Source: an uncultured Clostridia bacterium
GTDB lineage: Bacteria > Bacillota > Clostridia > TANB77 > CAG-508
Length of the DNA stretch: 13,813 nucleotides
Assembly (NCBI GenBank): GCA_934162615.1
Contig: CAKPJK010000033.1
Coordinates: 1-13,813 of the forward strand
Direction of reading: 5' to 3'
Shown: positions 1 to 6,674 of the stretch, in pieces
Position numbering within the stretch: position 1 is the first letter of the stretch
How the letters are laid out: each line of letters starts with the position of its first letter
Program-made: the position numbers and the translations under genes
Notes under the pieces: generated by a model
Database searches by the model: none
Told to the model about the DNA's origin: nothing
Seen by the model: the letters and a program-made list of their open reading frames with translations, nothing else

Positions 1-2471
1 TAAAATATAGCATAAAAGTTGTAGCAGTGGCAAAAAATAAAAAAAAGGCAGAAGTAACTTGTGAACAAACAACAGGAATGGTTACAAATTTAAAAGAAGG
101 TGATATTAAATTTACAGCAGTTCCAAGTACATCAACAAATACAGATGTTATAGTAACAGCCAAGGCAAATATTGATTTAAATGGATTTGATTTATTAACA
201 AGTACTGACCCAACAAAAGGTTGGTCAGCAGCTTTAAGTCAGACATTTAAAAAGAATGGTAGAATGTATGTTATTTTGTGGGATGGAACAAATTATGGTA
301 AATCTTCTGCAAGTTATACAGTAACAAATATAGACAAGTTGCCACCAAATGCATTCACACCAAAAATAATAGAAAAAACAACAAATAGTATAACAGTAGA
401 TGGAACAACAACAGATGCAGTAGCAACAAGTGATAATGCATCAAGTGGAGTAAAAGAATATAGATTCAGTAAAGACGGTGGAAAAACATATACAAATCCA
501 CAAACAAGTGCAATATATAAATTTGAAGGATTAAATCAAACAACAGATTATACAATAGTTGTAGAGGCAAAAGATAATGCAGGTAATACAACTACAGGAA
601 CTGTAAAGTCAACAACAGGAACAGTAACAGGCTTGAAAACAGGTGATGTAACATTTACATATAGTCCATCAACAGCAACGAACAAAAATGTTTCAGTAAC
701 AATAACAGGAAACAAGACAGGATATATATTACAATATAAGACAGCAAAAACAGGAGTAACAAGTTCAGGCGAAACAGGAGAATGGAAAAATTACACAGGA
801 GCATTTACATTAACAAGAAATCAATCAATATATGCAAGAGTAGTAGACTCAACAGGACAAGCAGGAACAACATATGCAACAGGAACATTAACAAATATAG
901 ATAAATTAGCACCAAATGCATTCACACCAAGTTTAACAGTAACAACAAATAGTATAAAAGTAACAGCAACAGTAACAGATGCCGCAAAAACAGATGATAA
1001 TGCATCAAGTGGAGTAAAAGAATACAGATTTAGTAGTGATGGTGGAAGTACATACACAGCATATCAATCAAGCAATACATATACATTTAATAATTTAACA
1101 CAAAATAAAAATTATACAATAAAAGTAGAAGCAAGAGATAATGCAGGAAATACAACAGTAGGAACAGCAAGTAAAACAACGGAAACAGTTACTACAGCAA
1201 GCGGAGCAACATATACACCAACAACATGGACAAATGGAAATGTTAGTGTAACATTACCAACTAAGAGTGGATATTCTACATTGTATACAACAAATGGAAC
1301 AAAGCCAACATTATCAAGTACAAAATATACATCAGCAATTTCTGTAAGTAGCAATAATACCACTATAAATTATGTTTATAGTGACGGTACAAATATTGGT
1401 GGAGCAGGAACATTAAATATAACAAATATAGATAAAACAGCTCCTTCAACACCAAATCTAAGTAACTCAAGCGGTGGAAACTGGACAAACCAAAACATAA
1501 AAGTAACAGTAAGTTCATCAGACGAAGCTTCTGGAATAGCAAAATACCAAGTAAAATATAGTGGAAGCAACAATACATGGACAGATGTAAGCGTACCAGA
1601 CACGTGGAGTGCGGAAAGAAATGAGACTGTATATTACAGAGCAGTAGATAAGGCAGGAAATGCAAGTAGCGCTACATCAACAACAATAAAAATAGACAAA
1701 TCAGCTCCAACATTTTCTAGTGCAGAAATAAAAAATGTAACAGCATCTGGATATGATGTATATATATACGGAGTATCAGATTCAAAATCTGGCATAAACA
1801 GAGTTCAATTTCCAACATGGACAGAGTATAATGGACAAGATGAAATTCAATCTAATTGGCCAGCTAGTTCAGCAGCAAAAGGAACTCAAAATGGAACTAC
1901 ATGGAGTTACCATGTAAATACAAGCTCTCACAAAAGTGAATATGGACTATATAATACACACATTTATTTATATGATAATCTTGGAAACAGTAGATGTGCG
2001 TGGACGGGAACAGCAACAGTACCATTCTACTTATTTAATTATGGATTAGCTGGTGGATGGAATTTTGCAAGAAATAGCCAATTTAGTGGATATGACTGGA
2101 ATGTTGGAAGTACTATAAATGCAGGTGGTAAAGGTAATAAATCAATGATATTTGAACAAACTGTAAAAGGAAGAGGATTTACAAAATGTCATGTTGATGT
2201 ATATGTGGAGTATGCAAATAAAAATTCATCTTCTTCTGGATATTATCTGAGTGATATTATATTCAGTCATTCAAGAAATATATTTGCAGATAAAGGAATG
2301 TTTACAGGAGGACAATTTAAAACTTATTATTTTACAGACAATAGCAATCATAATACACTTAATCGACAGGTAGTAAACATAGATATTAGCCAAACAAAAT
2401 GGCAGGATTTCCATGTAGGATTCCACAATTGTGACAGCAATGTTACAATATATAGAGTTTGGTTTGACTAA
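1..2471 (+). CDS. Modular Ig/FN3-repeat surface protein with GBS-Bsp-like domain, 5' truncated
   Basis: This is the 3' portion of a large, probably secreted or surface-exposed protein. The frame is open to the left edge (in-frame codons from position 3). A GTG at 27 exists but has no ribosome binding site and lies inside domain-like sequence, so the true start is upstream of the window. Numbering from that GTG, 814 residues remain. About 18-385 alternate an Ig-like module (GDIKFT / GDVTFTYSPST, ending TNIDKLAP) with an FN3-like module (ASSGVKEYRFS...DGG...YTIKVEARDNAGNTT). More divergent Ig-like modules follow at about 386-560 (TNIDKTAPS, YYRAVDKAGNASS, IKIDKSAPTF). Residues about 562-658 resemble the GBS Bsp-like repeat (PF08481): SGYDVYIYGVSDSKSGINRV, FPTW, then YGLYNTHIYLYDNLGN. 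Residues about 668-814 form an unrecognised Gly/Asn/aromatic-rich, probably beta-sandwich domain. No LPXTG motif or C-terminal membrane anchor is present, so any anchor must be N-terminal or non-covalent. Domain calls are from pattern recognition. A role in adhesion or cell-wall binding is inferred. Confidence 0.85.
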   Translation, partial: KYSIKVVAVAKNKKKAEVTCEQTTGMVTNLKEGDIKFTAVPSTSTNTDVIVTAKANIDLNGFDLLTSTDPTKGWSAALSQTFKKNGRMYVILWDGTNYGKSSASYTVTNIDKLPPNAFTPKIIEKTTNSITVDGTTTDAVATSDNASSGVKEYRFSKDGGKTYTNPQTSAIYKFEGLNQTTDYTIVVEAKDNAGNTTTGTVKSTTGTVTGLKTGDVTFTYSPSTATNKNVSVTITGNKTGYILQYKTAKTGVTSSGETGEWKNYTGAFTLTRNQSIYARVVDSTGQAGTTYATGTLTNIDKLAPNAFTPSLTVTTNSIKVTATVTDAAKTDDNASSGVKEYRFSSDGGSTYTAYQSSNTYTFNNLTQNKNYTIKVEARDNAGNTTVGTASKTTETVTTASGATYTPTTWTNGNVSVTLPTKSGYSTLYTTNGTKPTLSSTKYTSAISVSSNNTTINYVYSDGTNIGGAGTLNITNIDKTAPSTPNLSNSSGGNWTNQNIKVTVSSSDEASGIAKYQVKYSGSNNTWTDVSVPDTWSAERNETVYYRAVDKAGNASSATSTTIKIDKSAPTFSSAEIKNVTASGYDVYIYGVSDSKSGINRVQFPTWTEYNGQDEIQSNWPASSAAKGTQNGTTWSYHVNTSSHKSEYGLYNTHIYLYDNLGNSRCAWTGTATVPFYLFNYGLAGGWNFARNSQFSGYDWNVGSTINAGGKGNKSMIFEQTVKGRGFTKCHVDVYVEYANKNSSSSGYYLSDIIFSHSRNIFADKGMFTGGQFKTYYFTDNSNHNTLNRQVVNIDISQTKWQDFHVGFHNCDSNVTIYRVWFD
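337..1164 (+). repeat. Direct repeat of an Ig/FN3-encoding unit, two copies about 558 bp apart
   Basis: Copy 1 runs about 337-612 and copy 2 about 895-1164, both inside the surface-protein gene. Both encode NIDKLxPNAFTP, then TTNSI, then DNASSGVKEYRFS, DGG and (R/K)DNAGNTT. Long blocks are nearly identical at the nucleotide level, for example the stretches coding for PNAFTP (near 346-363 and 910-927) and DNASSGVKEY (near 433-462 and 993-1022). The repetition is therefore recent or maintained by gene conversion, not only conserved in protein structure. Confidence 0.75.
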
Positions 2472-2473
2472 GT

Positions 2474-2520
2474 AAAAAGGTAAGAGGTCAATAATTGAAA
2501 ATTGACTTTTTGCCTTTTTT
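2474..2520 (+). terminator. Rho-independent terminator after the surface-protein gene
   Basis: The perfect core GTCAAT (2487-2492) pairs with ATTGAC (2501-2506) across an 8-nt loop. The stem extends outward through the A-rich AAAAAGG near 2474-2480 pairing with CCTTTTTT at 2513-2520. The hairpin begins 3 bases after the TAA/TAG region of the surface-protein gene and ends in a T run, so it separates that gene from the pyrH cluster. Confidence 0.8.
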
Positions 2521-2558
2521 AATATTAACAAAAAATAAATTAAAATTTACAAAAAGGG

Positions 2559-2587
2559 TATTCAATTTAAGAAATATATGATAGAAT
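2559..2587 (+). promoter_or_regulatory. Probable sigma-A promoter for the pyrH-frr cluster
   Basis: An extended -10 element is seen: TG at 2579-2580, one base, then TAGAAT at 2582-2587. The best -35 at 17-nt spacing is weak (TATTCA, 2559-2564), which an extended -10 can offset. It lies downstream of the terminator at 2474-2520 and about 40 bases before the pyrH start, as expected for an operon promoter. The motif match is seen; promoter activity is inferred. Confidence 0.5.
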
Positions 2588-2625
2588 ACGCTTAAGAAAA
2601 AACAAAGCTAAGGAGAGTGAAAAAA

Positions 2626-3333
2626 TTGTCAAAAGCAAAATATAAAAGAGTACTTTTAAAACTAAGTGGAGAAGCACTAGCAGGAGAACAAAAAACAGGA
2701 GTAAACGTAGAAGTAGTAGGAAAAATATGTGACAAAATAAAAGAAGTAACAGAAATGGGAGTAGAAGTAGGAATAGTAGTAGGAGGAGGAAACTTCTGGA
2801 GAGGAAGAAATGGACACCAAATGGAAAGAGCAACAGCAGACTACATGGGAATGTTAGCAACCGCAATGAACGGATTAGCACTACAAGATGCACTAGAAGC
2901 AAGAGGAGTACACTCAAGAGTACAAACTGCAATAGAAATGAGAGAAATAGCAGAACCATTTATAATAAGAAAAGCAGAAAAACATTTAGGAAGAGGCAGA
3001 GTTGTAATATTTGCATGTGGAACAGGGCATCCATATTTCACAACAGATACAGCAGCAGTACTAAGAGCAACAGAAATAAATGCAGACATCATTTTATTAG
3101 GAAAAGCAATAGATGCAGTATATTCTGCAGACCCTAAATTAGACCCAACAGCAGAAAAATTTGACAAAATATCATATTTAGAAGTATTAGAAAAAGACTT
3201 AAAAGTTATGGATTCAACTGCAACAGCATTATGTAGAGATAACAATATTCCATTATTAGTATTTGGAATAGCAGACCCAGAAAACATAGTAAGAGCAGTT
3301 AAAGGCGAACATATAGGAACAATAGTAAAATAG
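2626..3333 (+). CDS. pyrH: UMP kinase PyrH (uridylate kinase)
   Basis: PyrH phosphorylates UMP to UDP with ATP in pyrimidine nucleotide synthesis; it is a cytosolic hexamer of the amino acid kinase fold. With the TTG start at 2626 it has 235 residues, normal for bacterial PyrH. Visible motifs are KLSGEAL (12-18), GGGNFWRG (53-60), TADYMGMLAT (70-79), GTGHPYFTTDTAA (132-144) and MDSTATALC (195-203). The usual GTGNP(F/Y)F has His in place of Asn here. Start choice: a GTG at 2617 lies in frame, but AGGAG (2611-2615) ends one base before it, too close to serve it. TTG at 2626 has about 10 bases of spacing and gives the family-typical MSKAKYKRVLLKLSGEAL. pyrH is the first gene of the cluster, with frr next. 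Confidence 0.96.
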   Translation: MSKAKYKRVLLKLSGEALAGEQKTGVNVEVVGKICDKIKEVTEMGVEVGIVVGGGNFWRGRNGHQMERATADYMGMLATAMNGLALQDALEARGVHSRVQTAIEMREIAEPFIIRKAEKHLGRGRVVIFACGTGHPYFTTDTAAVLRATEINADIILLGKAIDAVYSADPKLDPTAEKFDKISYLEVLEKDLKVMDSTATALCRDNNIPLLVFGIADPENIVRAVKGEHIGTIVK

Positions 3334-3339
3334 AAAATG

Positions 3340-3367
3340 CCATTTTGAGGTATCGGTTTCAAAATGG
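3340..3367. other. Perfect 9-bp inverted repeat in the pyrH-frr spacer
   Basis: CCATTTTGA (3340-3348) and TCAAAATGG (3359-3367) are perfect reverse complements around a 10-nt loop. No T run follows on the + strand, so it is not a standard terminator for pyrH. On the - strand it is followed by a T-rich stretch, but no - strand gene is present to terminate. An mRNA stability or processing hairpin that tunes pyrH relative to frr is possible but inferred. Confidence 0.5.
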
Positions 3368-3401
3368 ATAATGGTAAAATAAAGAAAAGAGGTATAAGAT
3401 T

Positions 3402-3950
3402 ATGGATTACACAAATATTAAAGAAAAAATGGAAAAATGTATAAGCGTATACAGTGAAAAATTATCAGAAGTTAGAGCAGGAAGAGCAAACCCTGCAATA
3501 TTAAACAAAGTAAAAATAGACTATTATGGAACACCAACACCAATAAACCAAGTAGCAGGTGTATCAGTTCCAGAAGCAAGATTAATAGTTATTCAACCAT
3601 GGGATATGAGCATATTAAAAGAAATTGAAAAAGCAATATTGGCTTCAGACATAGGAATAAATCCAAACAATGATGGAAAAGTAATCAGATTAGCATTCCC
3701 AGAACTAACAGAAGAAAGAAGAAAAGAATTAGTAAAAGACATCAAAAAAATGGCAGAAGAAGCAAAAGTAGCAGTAAGATCAGTTAGAAGAGATGGAATA
3801 GAAACAGCAAAAGCAGAACAAAAAGAAGGAAATATGACAGAAGATGAACTAAAACAAGCAGAAAATGACATTCAAAAATTAACAGATAGTAGTGTAGAAG
3901 AAATTGATAAAATACTAGCAAACAAAGAAAAAGAAGTAATGTCTGTATAA
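3402..3950 (+). CDS. frr: Ribosome recycling factor
   Basis: RRF splits post-termination ribosomes together with EF-G. The 182-residue length fits the family (about 185). Conserved blocks are all present: VRAGRANP (24-31) at the end of the first long helix; YYGTPTPINQ (41-50) and IQPWD (64-68) in the beta domain; GINPNNDGKVIRL (85-97); LTEERRKELVK (102-112); and VRSVRRD (125-131), which contains the conserved Arg of the hinge/helix region. The ATG has AGAGG (3388-3392) nine bases upstream. It lies 68 bases after pyrH, the standard pyrH-frr pair of bacterial genomes, and 17 bases before the prenyl synthase gene, suggesting co-transcription. Confidence 0.97.
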   Translation: MDYTNIKEKMEKCISVYSEKLSEVRAGRANPAILNKVKIDYYGTPTPINQVAGVSVPEARLIVIQPWDMSILKEIEKAILASDIGINPNNDGKVIRLAFPELTEERRKELVKDIKKMAEEAKVAVRSVRRDGIETAKAEQKEGNMTEDELKQAENDIQKLTDSSVEEIDKILANKEKEVMSV

Positions 3951-3967
3951 AAAGGGAAGGACCAAAA

Positions 3968-4867
3968 ATGGAATTTAAACAAAATCTAAAAATGTATCAA
4001 GATATAGTAAATAATGAATTAGAAAAATATCTTAGAAAAGAAGAATGCCCAGAAAAGACTTTAAATAATTCAATGGAATATAGTTTAATGGCAGGAGGAA
4101 AAAGACTAAGACCAATTTTGGTATTAGCAACATATCAATTATTTAAAGAAGATATTGAAGAAGCAATGCCATTTGCAGTAGCAATAGAAATGGTGCATAA
4201 TTTTTCATTAATACACGACGATTTGCCAGAAGTAGATAATGATGATTTTAGACATGGAAAACCAACAAATCATAAACAATTTAATCATCCAACTGCATTG
4301 CTTGCAGGAGATGGCTTATTAAACCAAGCATATATAGTATTAAGTGACGAAATATTATACTCTGCAGAAAATCAATATAAAGAAAACTTTTGTGAAAAAG
4401 TAAGAGCATTTAATGAATTTTCAAAAGCAGTTGACAGAATGATAGCAGGAGAATATTTAGATACAGAATTAGAAGGTAAGCAAATTTCAAAAGAAATGCT
4501 TGAATATATTCATATAAACAAAACAGGGGCATTACTAAAATTATGTGTAAGAATGGGCGCAATTTTGGCAGGGGCTTCAGAAAAAGATTTGAAAAAATTA
4601 ACAAAATATGCAGAAAACATTGGATTGGCATTTCAAATAAAAGATGATATTTTATCTGAAGAAGGTGACCCAAAAATTACTGGAAAACCAGTTGGAAATG
4701 ACAAAGAAATGGGCAAATGTACATATGTATCATATTATGGTTTAGATGGTGCAAAAAAAGAACTAGATAAAATAACTCAAGAGGCAATTGAGCAATTAAA
4801 AGATTATGGAGAAAAAGCAGAATTTTTAAGCCAATTAGCAACATATATTAAAAATAGAAACAAATAA
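3968..4867 (+). CDS. ispA: Polyprenyl (farnesyl/geranylgeranyl-type) diphosphate synthase, IspA family
   Basis: This is a trans-prenyltransferase that condenses IPP with allylic diphosphates to make FPP (or GGPP), the primer used by UppS encoded just downstream. It has 299 residues, typical for bacterial IspA. Visible motifs: GGKRLRP (43-49); the first Asp-rich motif HDDLPEVDNDD (83-93) with the two-residue insertion of bacterial FPP synthases; HGKPTNHK (96-103); and the second Asp-rich region FQIKDDILSEEGD (222-234). The last Asp of the usual DDxxD is Ser230 here. Phe79 occupies the position five before the first Asp, usually Tyr in FPP synthases, so product length cannot be assigned firmly. 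The start has GGGAAGGA about 7 bases upstream. The gene is tightly packed between frr and uppS, in a cluster that more often passes directly from frr to uppS. Confidence 0.9.
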   Translation: MEFKQNLKMYQDIVNNELEKYLRKEECPEKTLNNSMEYSLMAGGKRLRPILVLATYQLFKEDIEEAMPFAVAIEMVHNFSLIHDDLPEVDNDDFRHGKPTNHKQFNHPTALLAGDGLLNQAYIVLSDEILYSAENQYKENFCEKVRAFNEFSKAVDRMIAGEYLDTELEGKQISKEMLEYIHINKTGALLKLCVRMGAILAGASEKDLKKLTKYAENIGLAFQIKDDILSEEGDPKITGKPVGNDKEMGKCTYVSYYGLDGAKKELDKITQEAIEQLKDYGEKAEFLSQLATYIKNRNK

Positions 4868-4870
4868 AAT

Positions 4871-4899
4871 CTGTCAAAAGGGACGCACCTTTTTGACAG
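4871..4899. repeat. REP-like GGGACG palindrome before uppS
   Basis: The arm CTGTCAAAAGG (4871-4881) pairs with CCTTTTTGACAG (4888-4899), giving 11 bp with a single unpaired T and a 6-nt loop (GACGCA). No T run follows and purines come next, so it is a poor terminator. The arm-loop junction carries GGGACG, the same core found in both arms of the larger element at 6556-6674. Short GGGAC-containing palindromes of this kind are known, from general knowledge, as REP-type elements in Firmicutes, often linked to Y1/RAYT transposases. No transposase is present in the window. Confidence 0.6.
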
Positions 4900-4932
4900 G
4901 GAATAAAGAAAAATGACAGATGGGGGAACAAA

Positions 4933-5640
4933 ATGGAACAAGATAATTTGCCAAAACATATAGCAATTATAATGGATGGAAATAGAAGATGGGCTAAAAA
5001 TAAAAATTTGCCAGTAAGTTTAGGACATAAAGAAGGTGCAAAAACTCTAGAAAAAGTAGTTAGATATGCAAATAAAATTGGTATAAAATATATAACAGTA
5101 TATGCATTTTCAACAGAAAACTGGAAAAGAACAACAGAAGAAGTTACTGCATTAATGAACTTATTTCAAAGTTATTTGGACGATTATAGTAAAAGAGCGG
5201 ATTCAGAAAATATCAAAGTAAAAATAATAGGAAATAGACAAGGCTTATCAGAAAAGATGAAAAAAAGTATAGAAAAATGCATGGAAAGAACAAAAGACAA
5301 TACTGGAATTGTATTTAATATAGCACTAAATTATGGTGGAAGAGACGAAATATTGGGAGCAGTAAAGAACATTGCAAAAAAAATACAAAATAATGAAGTG
5401 AAAATTGAAGATATAACAGAGCAAATGATATCAGACAATTTATATACTGCAAATCAGCCAGATCCAGATTTATTAATAAGAACAAGTGGAGAGTTACGTT
5501 TAAGTAATTTCTTACCATGGCAATTAGCATATACAGAATTTTTATTTGTAGAAAAAAATTGGCCGGACTTTAATGAAAAAGATTTAGACGACGCAATAGA
5601 AGTTTATAAAAGCAGAAATAGAAAATTTGGAGCAAAATAA
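4933..5640 (+). CDS. uppS: Undecaprenyl diphosphate synthase (cis-prenyltransferase)
   Basis: UppS adds eight IPP units in cis to FPP to make the C55 carrier lipid used for peptidoglycan and other wall polymers; it acts at the inner face of the membrane. Its 235 residues are slightly short but within the family range. Seen: HIAIIMDGNRRWAK (9-22) with catalytic Asp15; GH-KEG (31-35); TVYAFSTENWKR (55-66); NYGGR (133-137); and the C-terminal signature at 177-202 beginning DPDLLIRTSGE and ending LAYTE, which supplies the IPP/Mg binding residues. The ATG has a G-rich binding site (GGGGGAA, 4922-4928). The gene follows ispA, so substrate maker and user are adjacent, and precedes cdsA, as in most Firmicutes. 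Confidence 0.96.
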   Translation: MEQDNLPKHIAIIMDGNRRWAKNKNLPVSLGHKEGAKTLEKVVRYANKIGIKYITVYAFSTENWKRTTEEVTALMNLFQSYLDDYSKRADSENIKVKIIGNRQGLSEKMKKSIEKCMERTKDNTGIVFNIALNYGGRDEILGAVKNIAKKIQNNEVKIEDITEQMISDNLYTANQPDPDLLIRTSGELRLSNFLPWQLAYTEFLFVEKNWPDFNEKDLDDAIEVYKSRNRKFGAK

Positions 5641-5659
5641 AAAATTTGAAAAGAATTAA

Positions 5660-5701
5660 TAGTGAGAACAAATCATTTTAAATTTTTATATTTGTTCACT
5701 A
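5660..5701. other. Imperfect hairpin in the uppS-cdsA spacer
   Basis: TAGTGAGAACAAAT (5660-5673) pairs with ATTTGTTCACTA (5690-5701), giving 12 base pairs with a two-base GA bulge and a 16-nt AT-rich loop. No poly-T tail follows, so it is unlikely to be a strong terminator. It could be a transcript-processing or attenuation structure. Its function is not supported beyond the pairing itself. Confidence 0.35.
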
Positions 5702-5733
5702 ATGAATGAGCGAAGAGGAGAGAAAGAATAGGT

Positions 5734-6537
5734 ATGGATTTTAAAAGAATAACATCAGGATTTATAGTAGGTTTAGCCCTTATAGTATTATTATTAATTC
5801 AAAATAATATAATAACAGGACTAATGTTTACACTTATTGCAATTGTAGCAATGCATGAATATTTAGGAGCAATATCAAAAGTATGTAAACCTATAAAATG
5901 GATATCATATTTAAGTTGCGCATTGGTATTATTACCAAGTTTTATATCAAGCCAACAATTAACAGGAGGCCTAATTTATGCAATTCCAATAATATTATTA
6001 ATATTATTTGCACATGTAATAGCAACAGATATGAAAACATCATTTAAAGACATGGCATACACATTGCTTGGAATATGTTATGTACCAACATTTATAATGT
6101 TTTTAACAATGATAGATAAAATGCAAAACGGAAAAATATTGTTGGGATATATATTTATTGCATCATGGGGAACAGATGTATTTGCATATTGCATAGGAAA
6201 AAGATTTGGAAAACACAAATTTAGTAAAGTAAGTCCTAAAAAATCAATAGAAGGTTGTGTTGCTGGAACGATTGGAGCAACTGTGTTAGCACTTATTTAC
6301 ACATTTGTTTTAAATAATAATTTTTCTTTTGAATATTCATATTTTGTAGTAGGAATATCAGGAATAGTATTAAGTTTGATAGGGCAAATAGGAGATTTTT
6401 CAGCATCATGTATAAAAAGATATGTTGATATAAAAGATTATAGTAATTTATTACCAGGTCATGGAGGAATGCTTGACAGAATAGATAGTGTATTATTTAT
6501 AGCACCATTTGCATATATGTTATTTACTTTAATTTAA
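5734..6537 (+). CDS. cdsA: Phosphatidate cytidylyltransferase (CDP-diacylglycerol synthase)
   Basis: CdsA converts phosphatidic acid and CTP to CDP-diacylglycerol, the branch point of bacterial phospholipid synthesis, in the cytoplasmic membrane. The 267 residues match the family (about 260-285). Several hydrophobic membrane segments are visible: about 9-24, 26-40, 57-72, 80-98, 107-125, 175-193, 202-218 and 252-267. GTDVFAYCIGKRFGKHKFSK occupies 146-165. The complete CDP-diglyceride synthase signature (PROSITE PS01315-type) lies at 224-251: S-x-x-K-R, K-D, then LPGHGGMLDRID. The start at 5734 has AGGAG at 5716-5720, a long 13-base spacer, but no better in-frame start exists and the N-terminus MDFKRITSGFIVGL looks native. 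The gene follows uppS; the gene usually found next, dxr, is absent. Confidence 0.95.
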   Translation: MDFKRITSGFIVGLALIVLLLIQNNIITGLMFTLIAIVAMHEYLGAISKVCKPIKWISYLSCALVLLPSFISSQQLTGGLIYAIPIILLILFAHVIATDMKTSFKDMAYTLLGICYVPTFIMFLTMIDKMQNGKILLGYIFIASWGTDVFAYCIGKRFGKHKFSKVSPKKSIEGCVAGTIGATVLALIYTFVLNNNFSFEYSYFVVGISGIVLSLIGQIGDFSASCIKRYVDIKDYSNLLPGHGGMLDRIDSVLFIAPFAYMLFTLI

Positions 6538-6550
6538 AAATTTCGGGAAA

Positions 6551-6557
6551 GAGGAGG
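6551..6557 (+). promoter_or_regulatory. Orphan Shine-Dalgarno-like site abutting the palindromic element
   Basis: GAGGAGG lies 14 bases after the cdsA stop and runs into the left arm of the 119-bp palindrome. No ATG, GTG or TTG follows at usable spacing. A strong SD with no gene is consistent with the remnant of a lost downstream start, such as dxr, but that is inference. Confidence 0.3.
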
Positions 6558-6674
6558 ATTTAGGGACGTTCCTTAAAATACCTTCAAAAAGGGAAATAGG
6601 GACAGTCTTTTAAGAAAATAAGGAGTGTCCCTGAATCCCTAATAAAAGGGATTTTAAGGAACGTCCCTAAATCC
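6556..6674. repeat. 119-bp REP/MITE-like element with perfect 24-bp inverted terminal arms
   Basis: The left arm 6556-6579 and right arm 6651-6674 are perfect reverse complements over 24 bases, containing GGGACGTTCC and GGAACGTCCC respectively. Two nested hairpins lie inside: AGGGACA (6598-6604) with TGTCCCT (6626-6632), and AATCCCT (6634-6640) with AGGGATT (6647-6653), the latter overlapping the right arm. No coding sequence or clear target duplication is visible. The element fills most of the 160-bp cdsA-rseP gap and would be transcribed as a long hairpin just upstream of the rseP ribosome binding site. The GGGACG core is shared with the palindrome at 4871-4899. The shape is that of a non-autonomous, folded REP or MITE element. 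Confidence 0.75.

Noticed and set aside
27..29. GTG at 27 as the start of the surface protein
   Set aside because: The frame is open to the left edge with repeat-like residues (YSIKVVA) before it and there is no ribosome binding site; the gene is cut by the window.
1..1700. CRISPR-like or tandem short repeats in the Thr/Ala/Asn-rich region
   Set aside because: The repetition comes from ACA/GCA/AAT codons of a repeat protein; no constant repeat with unique spacers is present.
2567..3362. Long open frames on the - strand across pyrH
   Set aside because: They mirror the codon bias of pyrH (TTA/CTT-rich Leu/Phe/Ser proteins with no motif) and overlap a certain gene; no binding sites or family features.
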